A stretch of DNA of 64,000 nucleotides, from assembly GCA_949128115.1 (NCBI GenBank), contig OX421966.1:55673416-55737415 (forward strand), read 5' to 3'. The DNA is from Anaspis maculata (Eukaryota > Arthropoda > Insecta > Coleoptera > Scraptiidae). The translations under genes were made by a program, and so were the position numbers. The notes below the pieces were generated by a model that saw only the letters and a program-made list of their open reading frames with translations, searched no databases and was not told the origin of the DNA. Positions 1-9,899 of this stretch are shown here, in pieces (position 1 is the stretch's first letter; every line of letters begins with the position of its first letter).

Positions 1-262
1 CAGTTCTAATTTGACTTTTCAAGTCATATTGATACATGAGCTTCGAGTGTCGGCTGGCAGAGAGCACCGGCAGTTCCTTCAGCATAGAGAGACCTGAATA
101 AGGGTACCTAGAGAGACGAAGCTATGAAAGGGATATATCGGTATTCTTTGTCAGTATCTCGGCATTTCCTGGCCTCGTCAAAATTTGAAACATAGTTAGC
201 TGGGGTGGGCGTGGTTGCTATTGACATTTGTCATTTCCACGATTTGTTTACAAATTTGAATT

Positions 263-1075
263 GAGGTCTCCAATTTTCCGTTGTCTCTCTTTACTGTGAC
301 GTCATGCGTATAAGATACGGTTAATCGAGGTCATTGGGCGCTTCCCAATAAGGCGTATAAGGACACAATTCGACACATATGGACACAATTTGACACAGCT
401 AGCGTTCCAATAGCAGTAATAGCACCACATGTCGACACAATCGAAACATTGGCGAGGCTGAGTTTAGAATTGAGCTGGCAAGTGCACTTTGACATTGTGT
501 ATCCGTCTTGTCGCAGTTATTGGAAAGCGTCCTATGTTTCTTGAGATATGACATTTCGTTTCTGACAATGGGAAATTTTTCGAATCTGACAAGCGCTCTG
601 TCGTGTATTTATTTGATTTCAGCATGGATTTCATGATTTCACTTGTTCTTACCCTCGTTCTTACCAATAAGTGTGTTATATGTAGTGGAAAACTGAGAAG
701 ACTTACAGAAATGGTTCAAGGGTGTTGTGTCGCTCTATGCGAGTGCGAGAATAAGACGAATACACCCGGCATCACCATGCTCCGGTTCAGGAAAGACCCA
801 AACTTGATGGAAGTGTGGCTGCACCAGCACCACCAGGGATCACGCTGCACCAGACACGTGCATCTTACTACGAAAAAACTCTATTACTTCGTCCATTAAA
901 AACTCCCTTATGGGCTCTACTGACTTTCCCCACATGATAATGGGAACAGTATAGCTAACCGATTCAAAATTCCCGCAAAAGTCAGAAACGAAACGTCCAA
1001 ACGTCATAAACGTCAAAACGTCAAAGGTGACCTCGAAAAACCATGTACTTTCTATCTCCTAAAATTGGAAAGGTC
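263..1075 (+). mobile_element. Non-autonomous DNA transposon with THAP relic, copy 1
   Basis: The left end GAGGTCTCCAATTTT and the right end AAAATTGGAAAGGTC are imperfect inverted repeats of about 15 bp. AATT flanks both sides (259-262 and 1076-1079). A second copy lies inverted at 24433-25252 with the same ends and the same AATT flanks. That copy has a matching empty site in the opposite arm of the large foldback, which supports these boundaries. The interior holds a truncated THAP-domain frame. THAP domains are the DNA-binding part of P-element-like transposases, so an origin from a P-like or other THAP-bearing transposon is inferred. No catalytic domain is visible. Confidence 0.75.
711..899 (+). 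pseudogene. THAP-type zinc finger fragment
   Basis: The frame from ATG 711 to TAA 899 encodes 62 residues. Visible THAP-like features are Cys5/Cys6 and Cys10 near the start, the run ITMLRFRKDP at residues 21-30, and Trp36. The THAP family pattern is C-x(2-4)-C, then a hydrophobic-F-P/R-K-DP block, then a conserved Trp, and finally C-x2-H. The second zinc pair is missing: after WLHQ the sequence becomes low-complexity (His/Gln) and runs to a stop. Copy 2 at 24609-24802 has the same frame with one base lost. This is a broken DNA-binding domain, not a functional gene. Confidence 0.65.
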
Positions 1076-1079
1076 AATT

Positions 1080-1900
1080 GTCATTATTTTGCTTGCCGAA
1101 ATCGCCGAAATCCGGGCTAAAAGTGCCAAAACGGAAAAGGTGCACCGTGAAGCAGTACAAGAGTCGGGAAGATGTGATGTTTTCCTTGCCGAAGAAACCA
1201 TCAGGTATAGAATCTTGCAAAATTGATGCACTTCTATTATTGTACTTTTTGGGTTTTCCAGCTGTTCGGGACCAGTACCCACTGAAATACATAATATACC
1301 TACTGCGCGTACGGCAATTACAAATATATCTTCACGATGGGGTCACCACGTCGACGGTTACTGCATTCAACGATCAACGGAATTTGCGTTCGACGGAATG
1401 AGTTGGATGATGAAACCTACGTTCGACGACATACCAGCAGTACTTGAAATACGGTGATCGAAAGCATCTGCTATGTATGGAACACAATATACATGACTAG
1501 AACAGTTTTTAAGAGTTTCTGTTGAATTTAGTGGAGAAATCTGTGTTGAAAGATGAAACAGTCGACTTAACCTAAACAAAACTATTGACAGCTCATGTCA
1601 TGCATTTTGACTGTGACGCAGGGTGGTTTAGTAACAAGCAATGGCACCACACCCTGACGCGCAAATACCCTAGTGCTCTAGCTTTCTCTCTCTCTATACC
1701 CTCTCGCTCAATGACTTGGCTTTCGTCACTCTCTGGGTGACCAGATCTAGGTCTCTCTACTAGGTCTCTCTACTTCAGCAAGCAGATTGCATACTCTTGA
1801 ATTGACGTTTCAGACAAAAACAATAGTCTAGTCAAATTAAGCAAAAATCGGTCAAAACCTGAAATAAAATCAAATTAAATAACATATTAAAACTCCTTCG
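1080..1900. other. No recognisable gene
   Basis: Short frames of 70-107 codons overlap on both strands, and none resembles a family I know. A short hairpin is visible near 1612-1665 (ACGCAGGGTGGT against ACCACACCCTGACG, imperfect). A pyrimidine-rich CTCTCT stretch occurs at about 1685-1765. Confidence 0.4.
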
Positions 1901-1904
1901 ACAG

Positions 1905-2208
1905 TCACCTTAGGCGTCGTGGGCTCGAGTCCCACTGTGGGCGCTCAAATTCTCGTCCCTTAAACAAGCTCTTTGATTCAGTTGGAATGCTTGCTCAATG
2001 CAAGTGTGTCGCATAGCACGTAAAATACGAACTATGGTGCCGACCCCATGTGATGTTGGAAGTCGTTAAAAATCTCTACCTTGTGTTGGAACACACAGGG
2101 GTTCGGCAAAATTTCCGGTATAGTGGAAGAAAGCACTCACCGGCGTCGGTGTTCGGCCTCGTTGCGGAAATAGGCCGACGTTAAATAAACGAATTAAAAG
2201 AAATCTCG
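1905..2208 (+). repeat. tRNA-related SINE, 5' truncated
   Basis: GGGCTCGAGTCCC at 1921-1933 matches a Pol III B box (T-arm) of a tRNA head. No good A box is visible upstream, so the head looks truncated. A roughly 270-bp non-tRNA body follows and ends in an A-rich tail (TTAAATAAACGAATTAAAAG). B-box head, body and A-rich tail are the SINE layout. The family name is unknown to me. Confidence 0.6.
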
Positions 2209-2848
2209 AAAATTCCAAGGCTTAGTATTTTTTTAGGACCAATCAAAGAGCGCCATCCTTCAAAATTTCCTGACTATTATTGGTCAGGTTATCCAAAATG
2301 CGCGGGAAATTCAAAACCAACCGATGCAATAGCTCGTTCTCTCGCTGGACAGAGTAATACAGCTAGCGGTGTGCTGCATTACATTTATCTGCCGCTCGCC
2401 GAAAGGCATCAATTGTTTATTAGGGTGCAATGCGACTTCGATGTGTCATGAGTTGTTGCATGCTATTGTTTTATTGATTTCGCGTGTAGAAGAGGCAGAA
2501 GCAAAGAAAAAATTGCATGCATCGTACTTTCGTACTTTGTAACACGTGAGATTCAGATATTAGTGGCGTGCGTATGGAAGAATTAGGTCAAACAGTCCAG
2601 TATGATAAAGCTGTACCCTGTATAGTATTCATAAAAATGTTCATAAATCTAGCTAGCTATTGACAACCCAAATCTTTTGAAAGTCACTTGCCTACTTGGC
2701 ACACAAATAACATCCGACAACTAGAGACAATTTTATCAATTCGACGAAAGAGTTAAATAATTAACTTATTGCGATGTTGTCTTATAGTAAGGGAGACGGA
2801 CGCGATTTTAGTACCCCTATCGAGTTATGTGTAGAGACTATCATCTAT

Positions 2849-3013
2849 AGGTGCGTTCAGTCAGCTTATTTAGCCGCAAGTTTTAATTTTAGTCGCAAGC
2901 GCAGCGACGCCCATTGGCTCTTATGAACCAGCCTCCTCGGAACAGCCAATAAGTGATGCAGCACTTACGGCTAAAATTAAAATTGCGGCTAAATAAGCTG
3001 ACTAAACGCACCT
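2849..3013. mobile_element. Short MITE, about 165 bp
   Basis: The left terminus AGGTGCGTTCAGTCAGCTTA is repeated inverted at the right end with one mismatch (TAAGCTGACTAAACGCACCT). Inverted pairing extends about 30 bp, through TTTAGCCGCAA. Flanks are TAT and TTA, so no clean target duplication can be called. It sits directly beside the foldback at 3021. Confidence 0.7.
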
Positions 3014-3020
3014 TTAGTAT

Positions 3021-3432
3021 CGAGAAAATACGTGTAACCATGGAATGGCAATCCTGCCTAAGTAAGTCCTGCCGGAAATGCAATTAATTGAATAATTTAA
3101 AAATTGTAGATCACAACCTTCAAAATTCTTTGTCAACAAATGTCAGTCACATTGTTGATGGCACACAACAATCACCCCTTTCACGGGCCACTGTCAAAAA
3201 CTCATCTAGTTTTGCGTATGCTTAACGATAGTTGCTTAGCAGCACCATGTAAGTTCTGACAGTGGCGCGTCAAAGGGGTGATTGTTGTGTGCCATCAAAA
3301 ATGTGACTGACTTTTGTTGACAAGAATTTTGAAGGTTGTAATCTACAATTTTCAAATTATTTAATTAATTGCATTTCCGGCAGGATTTACTTAAGCAGGA
3401 TTGCCATTCCATGGTTGCACATATTTTCTCGA
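3021..3432. mobile_element. Foldback element, 180-bp arms
   Basis: Left arm 3021-3202 is the inverted copy of right arm 3252-3432, with a spacer of about 50 bp. Both arms contain CATGGAATGGCAATCCTGC, TGCAATTAATTGAA-like runs, and the conserved pieces GGCACACAACAATCACCCCTT and CCTTCAAAATTCTT. Identity is high by eye with a few substitutions. No coding capacity. Confidence 0.75.
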
Positions 3433-3776
3433 TGCACTCAGCTTCCTCAAAGGTGCGAAGTGATGTCAATATGGACAAGATGTCACTATGTCAGTTTTCC
3501 TTCCCGTCTATCAATTGATAGCGTGCAACTTGGTGCAGGTTACAGGTCGAACTTGAAACTTAGCCTTAGGTAGCTAAGCCCATTTGATCACTTTATGAAA
3601 AGGAAATCTACCTGATTTCTACACTGTCGCCAAACTAGAAGGTTCCTGTGGCAGTCAAATGATAAATTTGCGTGAGGTAGGCAACCGTTTGTCAAGGTGA
3701 CATCTTAAATTAAAGATAGTTTTATGACATTTAAAAGGTATGTTTCGATATTTATTTTGGCTTACCAAAACTTGCG

Positions 3777-3850
3777 TTCACCTGAAAAACGTAAATATCG
3801 GAACTGTCAGCTGTCAGAAAATGGTCAACCAACTGTCAGCCGAAAGTACC
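3777..3850 (+). repeat. Dispersed repeat family R1, left fragment
   Basis: GTTCACCTGAAAAACGT and AACTGTCAGCTGTCAGAAAA recur at 9433-9500 with small differences. Here the repeat is cut off by the CAGGGGTGGGAC-family MITE beginning at about 3850. Confidence 0.55.
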
Positions 3851-4906
3851 AGTGGGGTGGGACTCTGTGTTGTCGCTATCGACAGTCGCTTCCAAGCGAT
3901 AGTCGCTAAGCATAGAGAACTTACATGTACCTGCTCAAGGGGTGGGACTCTGTGTTGTTCCGGCGACAGTCGCTTCGAAGCGATAGTCGATAACCATAGG
4001 CGATAGCAATAGTCGCTAACTCGCTAGAGCTTGCACTCTGTGCACCTATCGCGTACGCTTCGGAACAGTTCGGCTTTGTATTAGCCATTCTGCGAAAGTA
4101 GGCATTTATCACAGTAACTTTGTAGAGAGGTTGTTGGCCTAATGTTGGCAGTTCTGGTTAAAACGTCATATTTTGAAACTTGGGTGGGCACGGTGGGCAT
4201 GACAAACAAAATTTTCTCATTTTTAGAATTTCAACTTTCATTCAAGATGGTGCATAAAGTGTTTATGAATCCTTTAAAATTGTTTAGCGTGGTTTAAGGT
4301 TGCCTAGAAATAATTACGTATGTATCTTCGTTAAAATATAATGATAGGTACCTCAATGATAATGTAACAAACCGACACCAAATATATAAGCGTAGGTAAT
4401 TGCACGAAAATAATAAATAATCAAATTTGTTATTATTGAAAACCAAATCAAAAGTGAAAATCCGTAAAAACAAATAAATGAATTAAATCTGAGAATATTA
4501 TGTAATATTCAACACAAAAACAAAATATAGCTTTTAAACGTTATAATCTGGGCTAATTTTTACCACAGTAGGTACCTATACATATGATAATCATAATAAT
4601 GATAATGCTAGCTGAATAGTGGTAGTGGTGTTTGTCGACTTGTGATGACAAAATTGATGATGTAAAACAACAACAACAACAAAACAACCCCACAAGCGAC
4701 CGTAAACACCGTTCTCTACACGTCTCGAGGTGTCGCTTTCTGGCGACTTTCTTAGCGATGATGAGGTGTGGTGGGAGGTCGCTTACTACTGCGCGTAGTA
4801 CGAAACTATCGCTTCGTGGCGATAAGTAGCTAGCGACACTAACACAGAGTCCCACCCCTGGTCAGGTAGAAAGCGACTGTTGACAAAGAACACAGAGTCC
4901 CACTCC
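3850..4906. mobile_element. CAGGGGTGGGAC-family MITE, interrupted
   Basis: The outer MITE has ends near 3850 (GTGGGGTGGGACTCTGTGTT) and 4906 (complement of GGAGTGGGACTCTGTGTT). Its two halves, 3850-3937 and 4861-4906, together match the reverse complement of the uninterrupted 137-bp copy at 19811-19947. In that copy CTCAAG is directly followed by GTCAGG. Here those two sequences are separated by a 920-bp insert that carries the same termini. The CAGGGGTG start resembles hAT termini, but I see no 8-bp duplication. Confidence 0.7.
3938..4860. mobile_element. Longer member of the same family, inserted in the MITE
   Basis: GGGGTGGGACTCTGTGTT at 3939 is mirrored by AACACAGAGTCCCACCCC at 4841-4858. 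Subterminal regions are dense in GTCGCT/AGCGAC and GCGATAGTCG motifs, at 3962-4030 and 4730-4840. Such repeats often serve as transposase-binding sites, which is inference here. The interior (4100-4700) is AT-rich, holds a CAA microsatellite at 4667-4689, and encodes no recognisable protein. Confidence 0.65.
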
Positions 4907-5206
4907 AAGGTGTCTTATTTTGAGATGTGTGATGCGAAGTCCCATTACATTTTTTTACTATTGATCGAGGGATACAGATCACATCCATAAATTAAAAATG
5001 CTCTTTTTGAATAATCACATCTCACTCTCATTTTACCGTCAAATTGCTAATTTTCGGACGTGTTCTTCCTCGACAGGTTTGACAGTATGAGCGCCGAGCG
5101 TGATAGTTTGAGCTTGATGTGTACATTAGTAAAGTAGCAATAACGAGAACAGGAACGATTTTCCCTTTTTTTTTTCTTTCATGTAAGTTGAAAAAATTCA
5201 CTATTC

Positions 5207-5223
5207 ATAATAATAATAATAAT
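5207..5223. repeat. ATA microsatellite
   Basis: About five to six units of a simple AAT/ATA trinucleotide repeat. Confidence 0.8.
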
Positions 5224-5594
5224 TTATAAGACTGAAGTTTCAATAATTGTTCAGCGGTTAAAACTGTACCTGTGGTTCTTAATTTGCCTCTAATTTCCTT
5301 CGTATTCCGCCTCTTCAAGGTCTTCCTTGTTGGATAAGAAGGTGATCCATTATTATGGATACAATAAATAATATACTCCTTAATACCTTGATGAATATTA
5401 CAATTGAAGAAAACTTCAAAGCAGAAGCGACAGAACGCTAGAGCTAGTAGTTTTCGTTTGTTCCTAAAATTCGCAGTCCACCACTTTGGCAGCACTGCGA
5501 GGATGTGATCGATCTCTGCCATCTAGGAGGAGAAAAGCGCCATGACACTTTTTTTTTTATTAATCATCAAAGATCCCATCACTGATTCAAAGTT

Positions 5595-5706
5595 AGACCC
5601 CCAGGGGTCTTATTTCTAGAGGGGAGCGATTACTGGGCGATTGCGGTGCAGCCAATCATAACCCTGGTTGCCTAGCAACCCCATTCTAGAAATGGGGTCC
5701 CAGTCT
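5595..5706. mobile_element. Short MITE, about 110 bp
   Basis: The left end AGACCCCCAGGGG followed by TTTCTAGA pairs imperfectly with the right end TCTAGAAATGGGGTCCCAGT. The interior contains the direct pairing GGTTGCCTAGCAACC. The flank 5714-5795 (GTAAGCAAACGTCAGCTGTC) resembles part of repeat family R1 at 9493-9575. Confidence 0.5.
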
Positions 5707-5799
5707 CGGCGGCCGGTAAGCAAACGTCAGCTGTCATTCACATCTCACTTCTAGTTCTAGGCGCTGAAGCGCAAAACTATAACGTACTATTGCGGACTT

Positions 5800-8130
5800 T
5801 TTAAAGTGGACGACAGTTGACAGATTCTCCAGGATTCTGGCCTGAACGTCGCATGACAGCACGCCAACTCGTTGACATTATCGTCCACTTTATTTTGGCC
5901 GCAACCGTACAAAGCATCAGTCGACGATGTGAACCGATAAATGCAAAAAAGGTCCAACTTTCGTTTTCGAGGATTTTCGTTAGCTTAATTTGACATTTTG
6001 ACAGTGGTCGTGACATTCGCGCACCGAAACCATTCAGAAATGAGGAGTAATGACTAATGACATTACTTGAATGTCAGCGGACCGTTCGACCGATTTTAAA
6101 ATCGAAACATATCTTTGGTCAGGTAGGTACACGGTTCGCTCATCTACCTATTAGTCTAGAAGCTATAGCGACGGATTTCTCATATCATTTCAACAAGGAA
6201 ACAAAATGATTTTCAAGAGTCCCCTACACTGGGGATGACCAAAAGGGACCTTTCCCGGCAAAAGAAAGAAAGAAATTATATGTCATTTATGAGCGACAGT
6301 TTTGGCCCGGGGAAGGGAGTACCTTGGTGTCTTGATGAGAAAAGACGCGAGGTCCGACTGCATCCACTGCAACAGGCGCAAGGCGTGTGTCGACCGGGGC
6401 GAAGGCAAATTCGAACTTGCAAAATCTCCTTGTTTTTTTTTTAAGCAATCTAAGTTTAAAATACTTCCTAATGGGATTCCTGACTTTTTCCGATAATTTG
6501 GCGTAGTGCTCACTTGTAAGAATAAGGAAAAAGGGCGTTCCTATTTTAATGTAGGTAAATGTCGCTGCGCACTTACAATTGATTATATTAATGTGTTTCT
6601 TTTTGTTTCAGGTTCGGGTTTTCTACCAAGAGGTAAGTCTTCGTGTGATATCTGTCTTAGATTTGAGAGTGGATGGTTCGATTTGGAAAAGTTGTCTAAT
6701 CTAACCTCTCTCTCATGTTTGAAACAAAAACTCAAGTTTTAATCGATCAAAATACGGGATGACTGATTTACATTTAATCAGTTGTACTTGTAGTGTTTTG
6801 ATGTACCACATTCACTGTATATTATTTCCACCTTGCTCTTAACTTTTCAAGACTTCAGACTTGCCTGCAAAGCTACCTATGTAGTTGCCAGACTAAGATC
6901 GTATGATGCAGGAAGCCAACTGAAGCGTGAATAGGGCTAGAAAGTCCGTGAAGCTTGAATTAACCAACTATTCATCGACAGCTACATTCAGATAATAATT
7001 GAAATAGCTTAAAAGAAACAAACTGCAATTCTGATTCAACCTCGGTCCTGCATAACATAGGTACCTTAGCAGAGTTTACCTCTTTCGTTTGCCGTGTTAA
7101 ATTCATTACGTCAAAAGGCACATAAGGAGCATATACCCATTCGTGACTGTAAAATGAAGTTTCTCACGAATAACGATTGTGAGTTGAAAAGAACATCGGA
7201 AAAAACCATCAGGTTCCTGCAGGATTTGCAGGGGCGCCCCAACCATAAAAATGTTTTATGGGCCTGAGAAAGAGAAAAATGAATTGTTGATTTAATGAAC
7301 TGGTGCATAAAAAATTATACGATTTCATATCACAATACAGCTCAGGTGCCAGAGCTTAATGACAGTCCATCATTACTTGACGGATGTCGGCACTGTTGCC
7401 AATTTCACACGTAAATTGGCTTATTTGTCTGCTATTATTTGTTCACTCCTACCGTGATTCTAGTCGGCTGGGCAAATTTTATAGTTTGGCATTGTAGACT
7501 TGACGTCCAACTGCCAAGTGTGCGTCTGGGTTGAGTCTCGAAAAATTGGTTATTCACTTTACCGGAAATTAGTTTGCGCTACGTCGCCTTCTCAAGAAAT
7601 TCCGGATAAGAGGTGACATTTAGGTACTTTTCTTATTATCAGTTCCGCACATTGTAGCTCCGACCAAGCTCCGAAGGTGTTCCAAGGTACGAAACACCTT
7701 GTGTGAATGATATTGTGATGATGATAGAGTGATATTGGTAATCGATAGGTCGTCGACGAATTTTGTCGCGAGTCTTGTTGGCTGCCCTGCTTGGCCGTCT
7801 ATCCGTCTTCAGATCTGGTGTGCAGAACCTGTCAGGTTGGCAGCCATTGCGCGCATGCGCTCAAAACTTTTATTTTCATGACGCTTTTTGAAAGTTCTCA
7901 ACTCGGTTAACGGTTTTCGAATTTCGAAGAAAGAAAAAAGTGAACAAACTCTTCAATATACTAGCAAGATTGCCGAAAAGCTGAAGTGACAAGACGCTGT
8001 GCGCTGTGACCGAGGCTGTGACAAATGACAAGTGTTTGGCCTTCCAAACGTCAAAACTCTCCAGGTCCGTCGACGACCTATTGGTTGCTAAAAGTAAGCT
8101 TACGTTGTTCCTCATACTATGTTTTGAAAA
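5800..8130. other. Mostly single-copy sequence, no recognised gene
   Basis: A short inverted pair AAAGTGGACGA/TCGTCCACTTT lies near 5802-5892. A GC-rich island at 6300-6420 encodes a stretch with DCIHCNRRKAC, which I cannot assign. A consensus 3' splice site followed 21 nt later by a consensus 5' splice site occurs at 6600-6640. Nothing in 6740-8130 resembles a known family. Confidence 0.35.
6613..6633 (+). other. Possible 21-nt microexon
   Basis: A pyrimidine tract TTTCTTTTTGTTTCAG ends at 6612. Twenty-one bases follow, then GTAAGTC at 6634, a strong 5' splice site. The exon-like piece is in multiples of three. Neither neighbouring exon can be identified, so this could be chance. Confidence 0.2.
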
Positions 8131-8134
8131 ATGT

Positions 8135-8970
8135 TCTTGTTACAGACCCTCAAAAGTACAAAGTAAGACGGAGTTTTTCATTTTTTGCCCAAGAACTATC
8201 CAAGCAGGTAGGAACTTCAATTTGGCGCAGGGAAGTTTCTCCACAGTGCACATCTACATGCACAGTTTTGAAGAAATCAGACAAGTGATGGGAGAGTTAG
8301 AAGAGGATTCGTTTCGTGAACATCTTACGAAATGATTGCAAGAGGCATGAAAGTTCAACTTTGAAAAAGTCTGTTCAAATGTGCAAACAGCAAAGAAATA
8401 TGACCGGACTGCAGACAACTGTTTTCTGACAGCTCAATCTAGCTCAACCCCGTCAAACTCCCTCCAACTCCGCCGCCACTGGCAGATTTGTTTGACATCC
8501 TGCGCGTAAATGCATTTTCACTGTGACACTTTTCTGCGTAAAATTTGAAATTCTTACCGTCTGTAGTTCTTGGACAAACAATTGAAAGCTCAGTTTTACT
8601 TGAAATCTTTGAAGGTCTGTCACTTACTTACCGTGGGTTCCACCAGAATATTTAACCAGCTGATAGCTAACTCGAGATTTATTTTGATGGATTCTGGCCA
8701 AATGATCAATGTAAATTCAGGTTTCACGCTGAGTAATTAACCAAAGGGTGGTATACTTGCGATTTAACGTATTTTCTAAAATGAATCTACCAACATTGAC
8801 CAGAAAAAAATCCGTTTAATCTCGGTTTAGCTTAAACCGCTCTTAAATTTTTTGGTGGAACCCGTGGTTAGGGATTAATTTAAATAATGTTACACTTTTA
8901 AACTTATTTTTTTGATAGGTATCACCTCCCGAAGTTTCAGGTTACCGAAACACCCATATGTATGAAAACC
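8135..8970. mobile_element. Relic of the 37947 foldback family
   Basis: 8140-8300 matches 38225-38385: CCCTCAAA-GTACAAAGTAA, GGTAGGAACTTCAA and GAAGTTTCTC appear in the same order. 8905-8965 matches the right end of that element (TATTTTTTTGATAGG, ATCACCTCCCGAAGT, GAAACACCC). This is therefore a diverged copy, interrupted by the TTA-flanked MITE at 8631-8867. Short frames at 8006-8335 lie inside it and are not considered genes. Confidence 0.6.
8631..8867. mobile_element. TTA-flanked MITE, 237 bp
   Basis: Left end CCGTGGGTTCCACCA and right end TGGTGGAACCCGTGG are inverted repeats with two mismatches. TTA is present immediately outside both ends (8628-8630 and 8868-8870). A three-base TTA duplication is the PIF/Harbinger signature. 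A second, partial, inverted copy ends at about 22113. The insertion splits the repeat relic at 8135-8970. Confidence 0.7.
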
Positions 8971-9179
8971 GTAAGGTAAGCTAGCTTACAGAAGACTAGA
9001 AAATTTTTGTGCTTCCTATACAGCATCAAATAATTTTGAAGAATAAAAGTTATACGTTCTGATATTAGTTTTGGCTAACCAGAATTTTTTTTTTCTTGAT
9101 GTTTCACGACGCATCAACTACGAGGTTATTAGCGTCAACGGGACATTCAGTGGGTTTTTGATACACGTTTCTATTACTT

Positions 9180-9431
9180 AAATTGCCTACTGTTAACTAT
9201 GTGAGGCCTCAGTGCTCTGATAGCATCAACTCTGTAATCAGAAATCCATTTTTTTTTTGTATCCGCTGTAGTCAGACAGGTGCAGATATGGCAAAGTAAG
9301 GTCGGAACAATTTTCGGAACGATCAGACAACACAAATTATCCATGGACGATTGGACGAGGCGGAATTCTAACCCGCGCAGTATAGCACGGCTGGTTTGGC
9401 GCGCCAACACCTAAATCACTCGGCTACCGCC
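9180..9431 (-). repeat. tRNA-like SINE (Leu/Ser-type head)
   Basis: Read on the minus strand, the element starts GGCGGTAGCCGAGTGATTTA, which resembles the A-box arm of Leu/Ser tRNAs (GTAGCCGAGTGG). GGGTTAGAATTCCGCC then follows at the position of the B box, with one changed base. A body of about 150 bp follows toward lower coordinates and includes an A-run (complement of TTTTTTTTTT near 9250). This is a head-plus-body SINE rather than a tRNA gene. Confidence 0.6.
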
Positions 9432-9432
9432 T

Positions 9433-9895
9433 TGGTTCACCTGAAAACCGTGATTATTGGAACTGTCAGCTGTCAGAAAATGATCGGCTGCCTGTCAACC
9501 GAAACGCTGTGAGCAAACGTCAGCTGTCCTTTCTATGTTACTTCTAAGGGCTGAAACGTAAATCCATAACCTACAAACGGGCTTACAAAGCATAAAGGCC
9601 AAGAAGTGAACTTGGAAATAACACAGAAAAAATATATAATGGTTTTGACAAGGTATTCGCTTGCTGCGACCCACATAGTGAGATGAGAACTGCGCCATTA
9701 AATTCTGAAGAATTTTTCACAAATAAAAAGCAAAATATCGGTAGATCGAAGCACTTCTACTACCTACTTGACTATTTATATTAGAAAACGATCCGCTGGT
9801 GAACCTGGTATCAATACTGTGGCACCATCTACTGGCTAATACCAAAAAGTTACGTTGACGCCTCCTCGTATATTTTCACTCGACGGTTCAGGCAT
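9433..9895 (+). repeat. Dispersed repeat family R1, longest copy
   Basis: This is the most complete of several related copies. 9433-9500 matches 3777-3850, 9493-9575 matches 5714-5795, and 9645-9720 (GACCCACATAGTGAGATGAGAACTGCG-like) matches 19590-19660 and 49075-49130. 9790-9895 (GGCACCATCTACTGGC, then TATATTTTCACTC) matches 49210-49295. No terminal repeats or coding frame are obvious, so its class is unresolved. Confidence 0.55.
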
Positions 9896-9899
9896 GAAA

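Noticed and set aside
6300..6420. Cysteine-containing frame (DCIHCNRRKAC) as a zinc-finger exon
   Set aside because: Only one cysteine pair, no matching second half, and no splice donor at its end.
9337..9431. Possible functional Leu/Ser tRNA gene
   Set aside because: The B box has a substitution, the acceptor stem does not close, and a SINE-like body follows.
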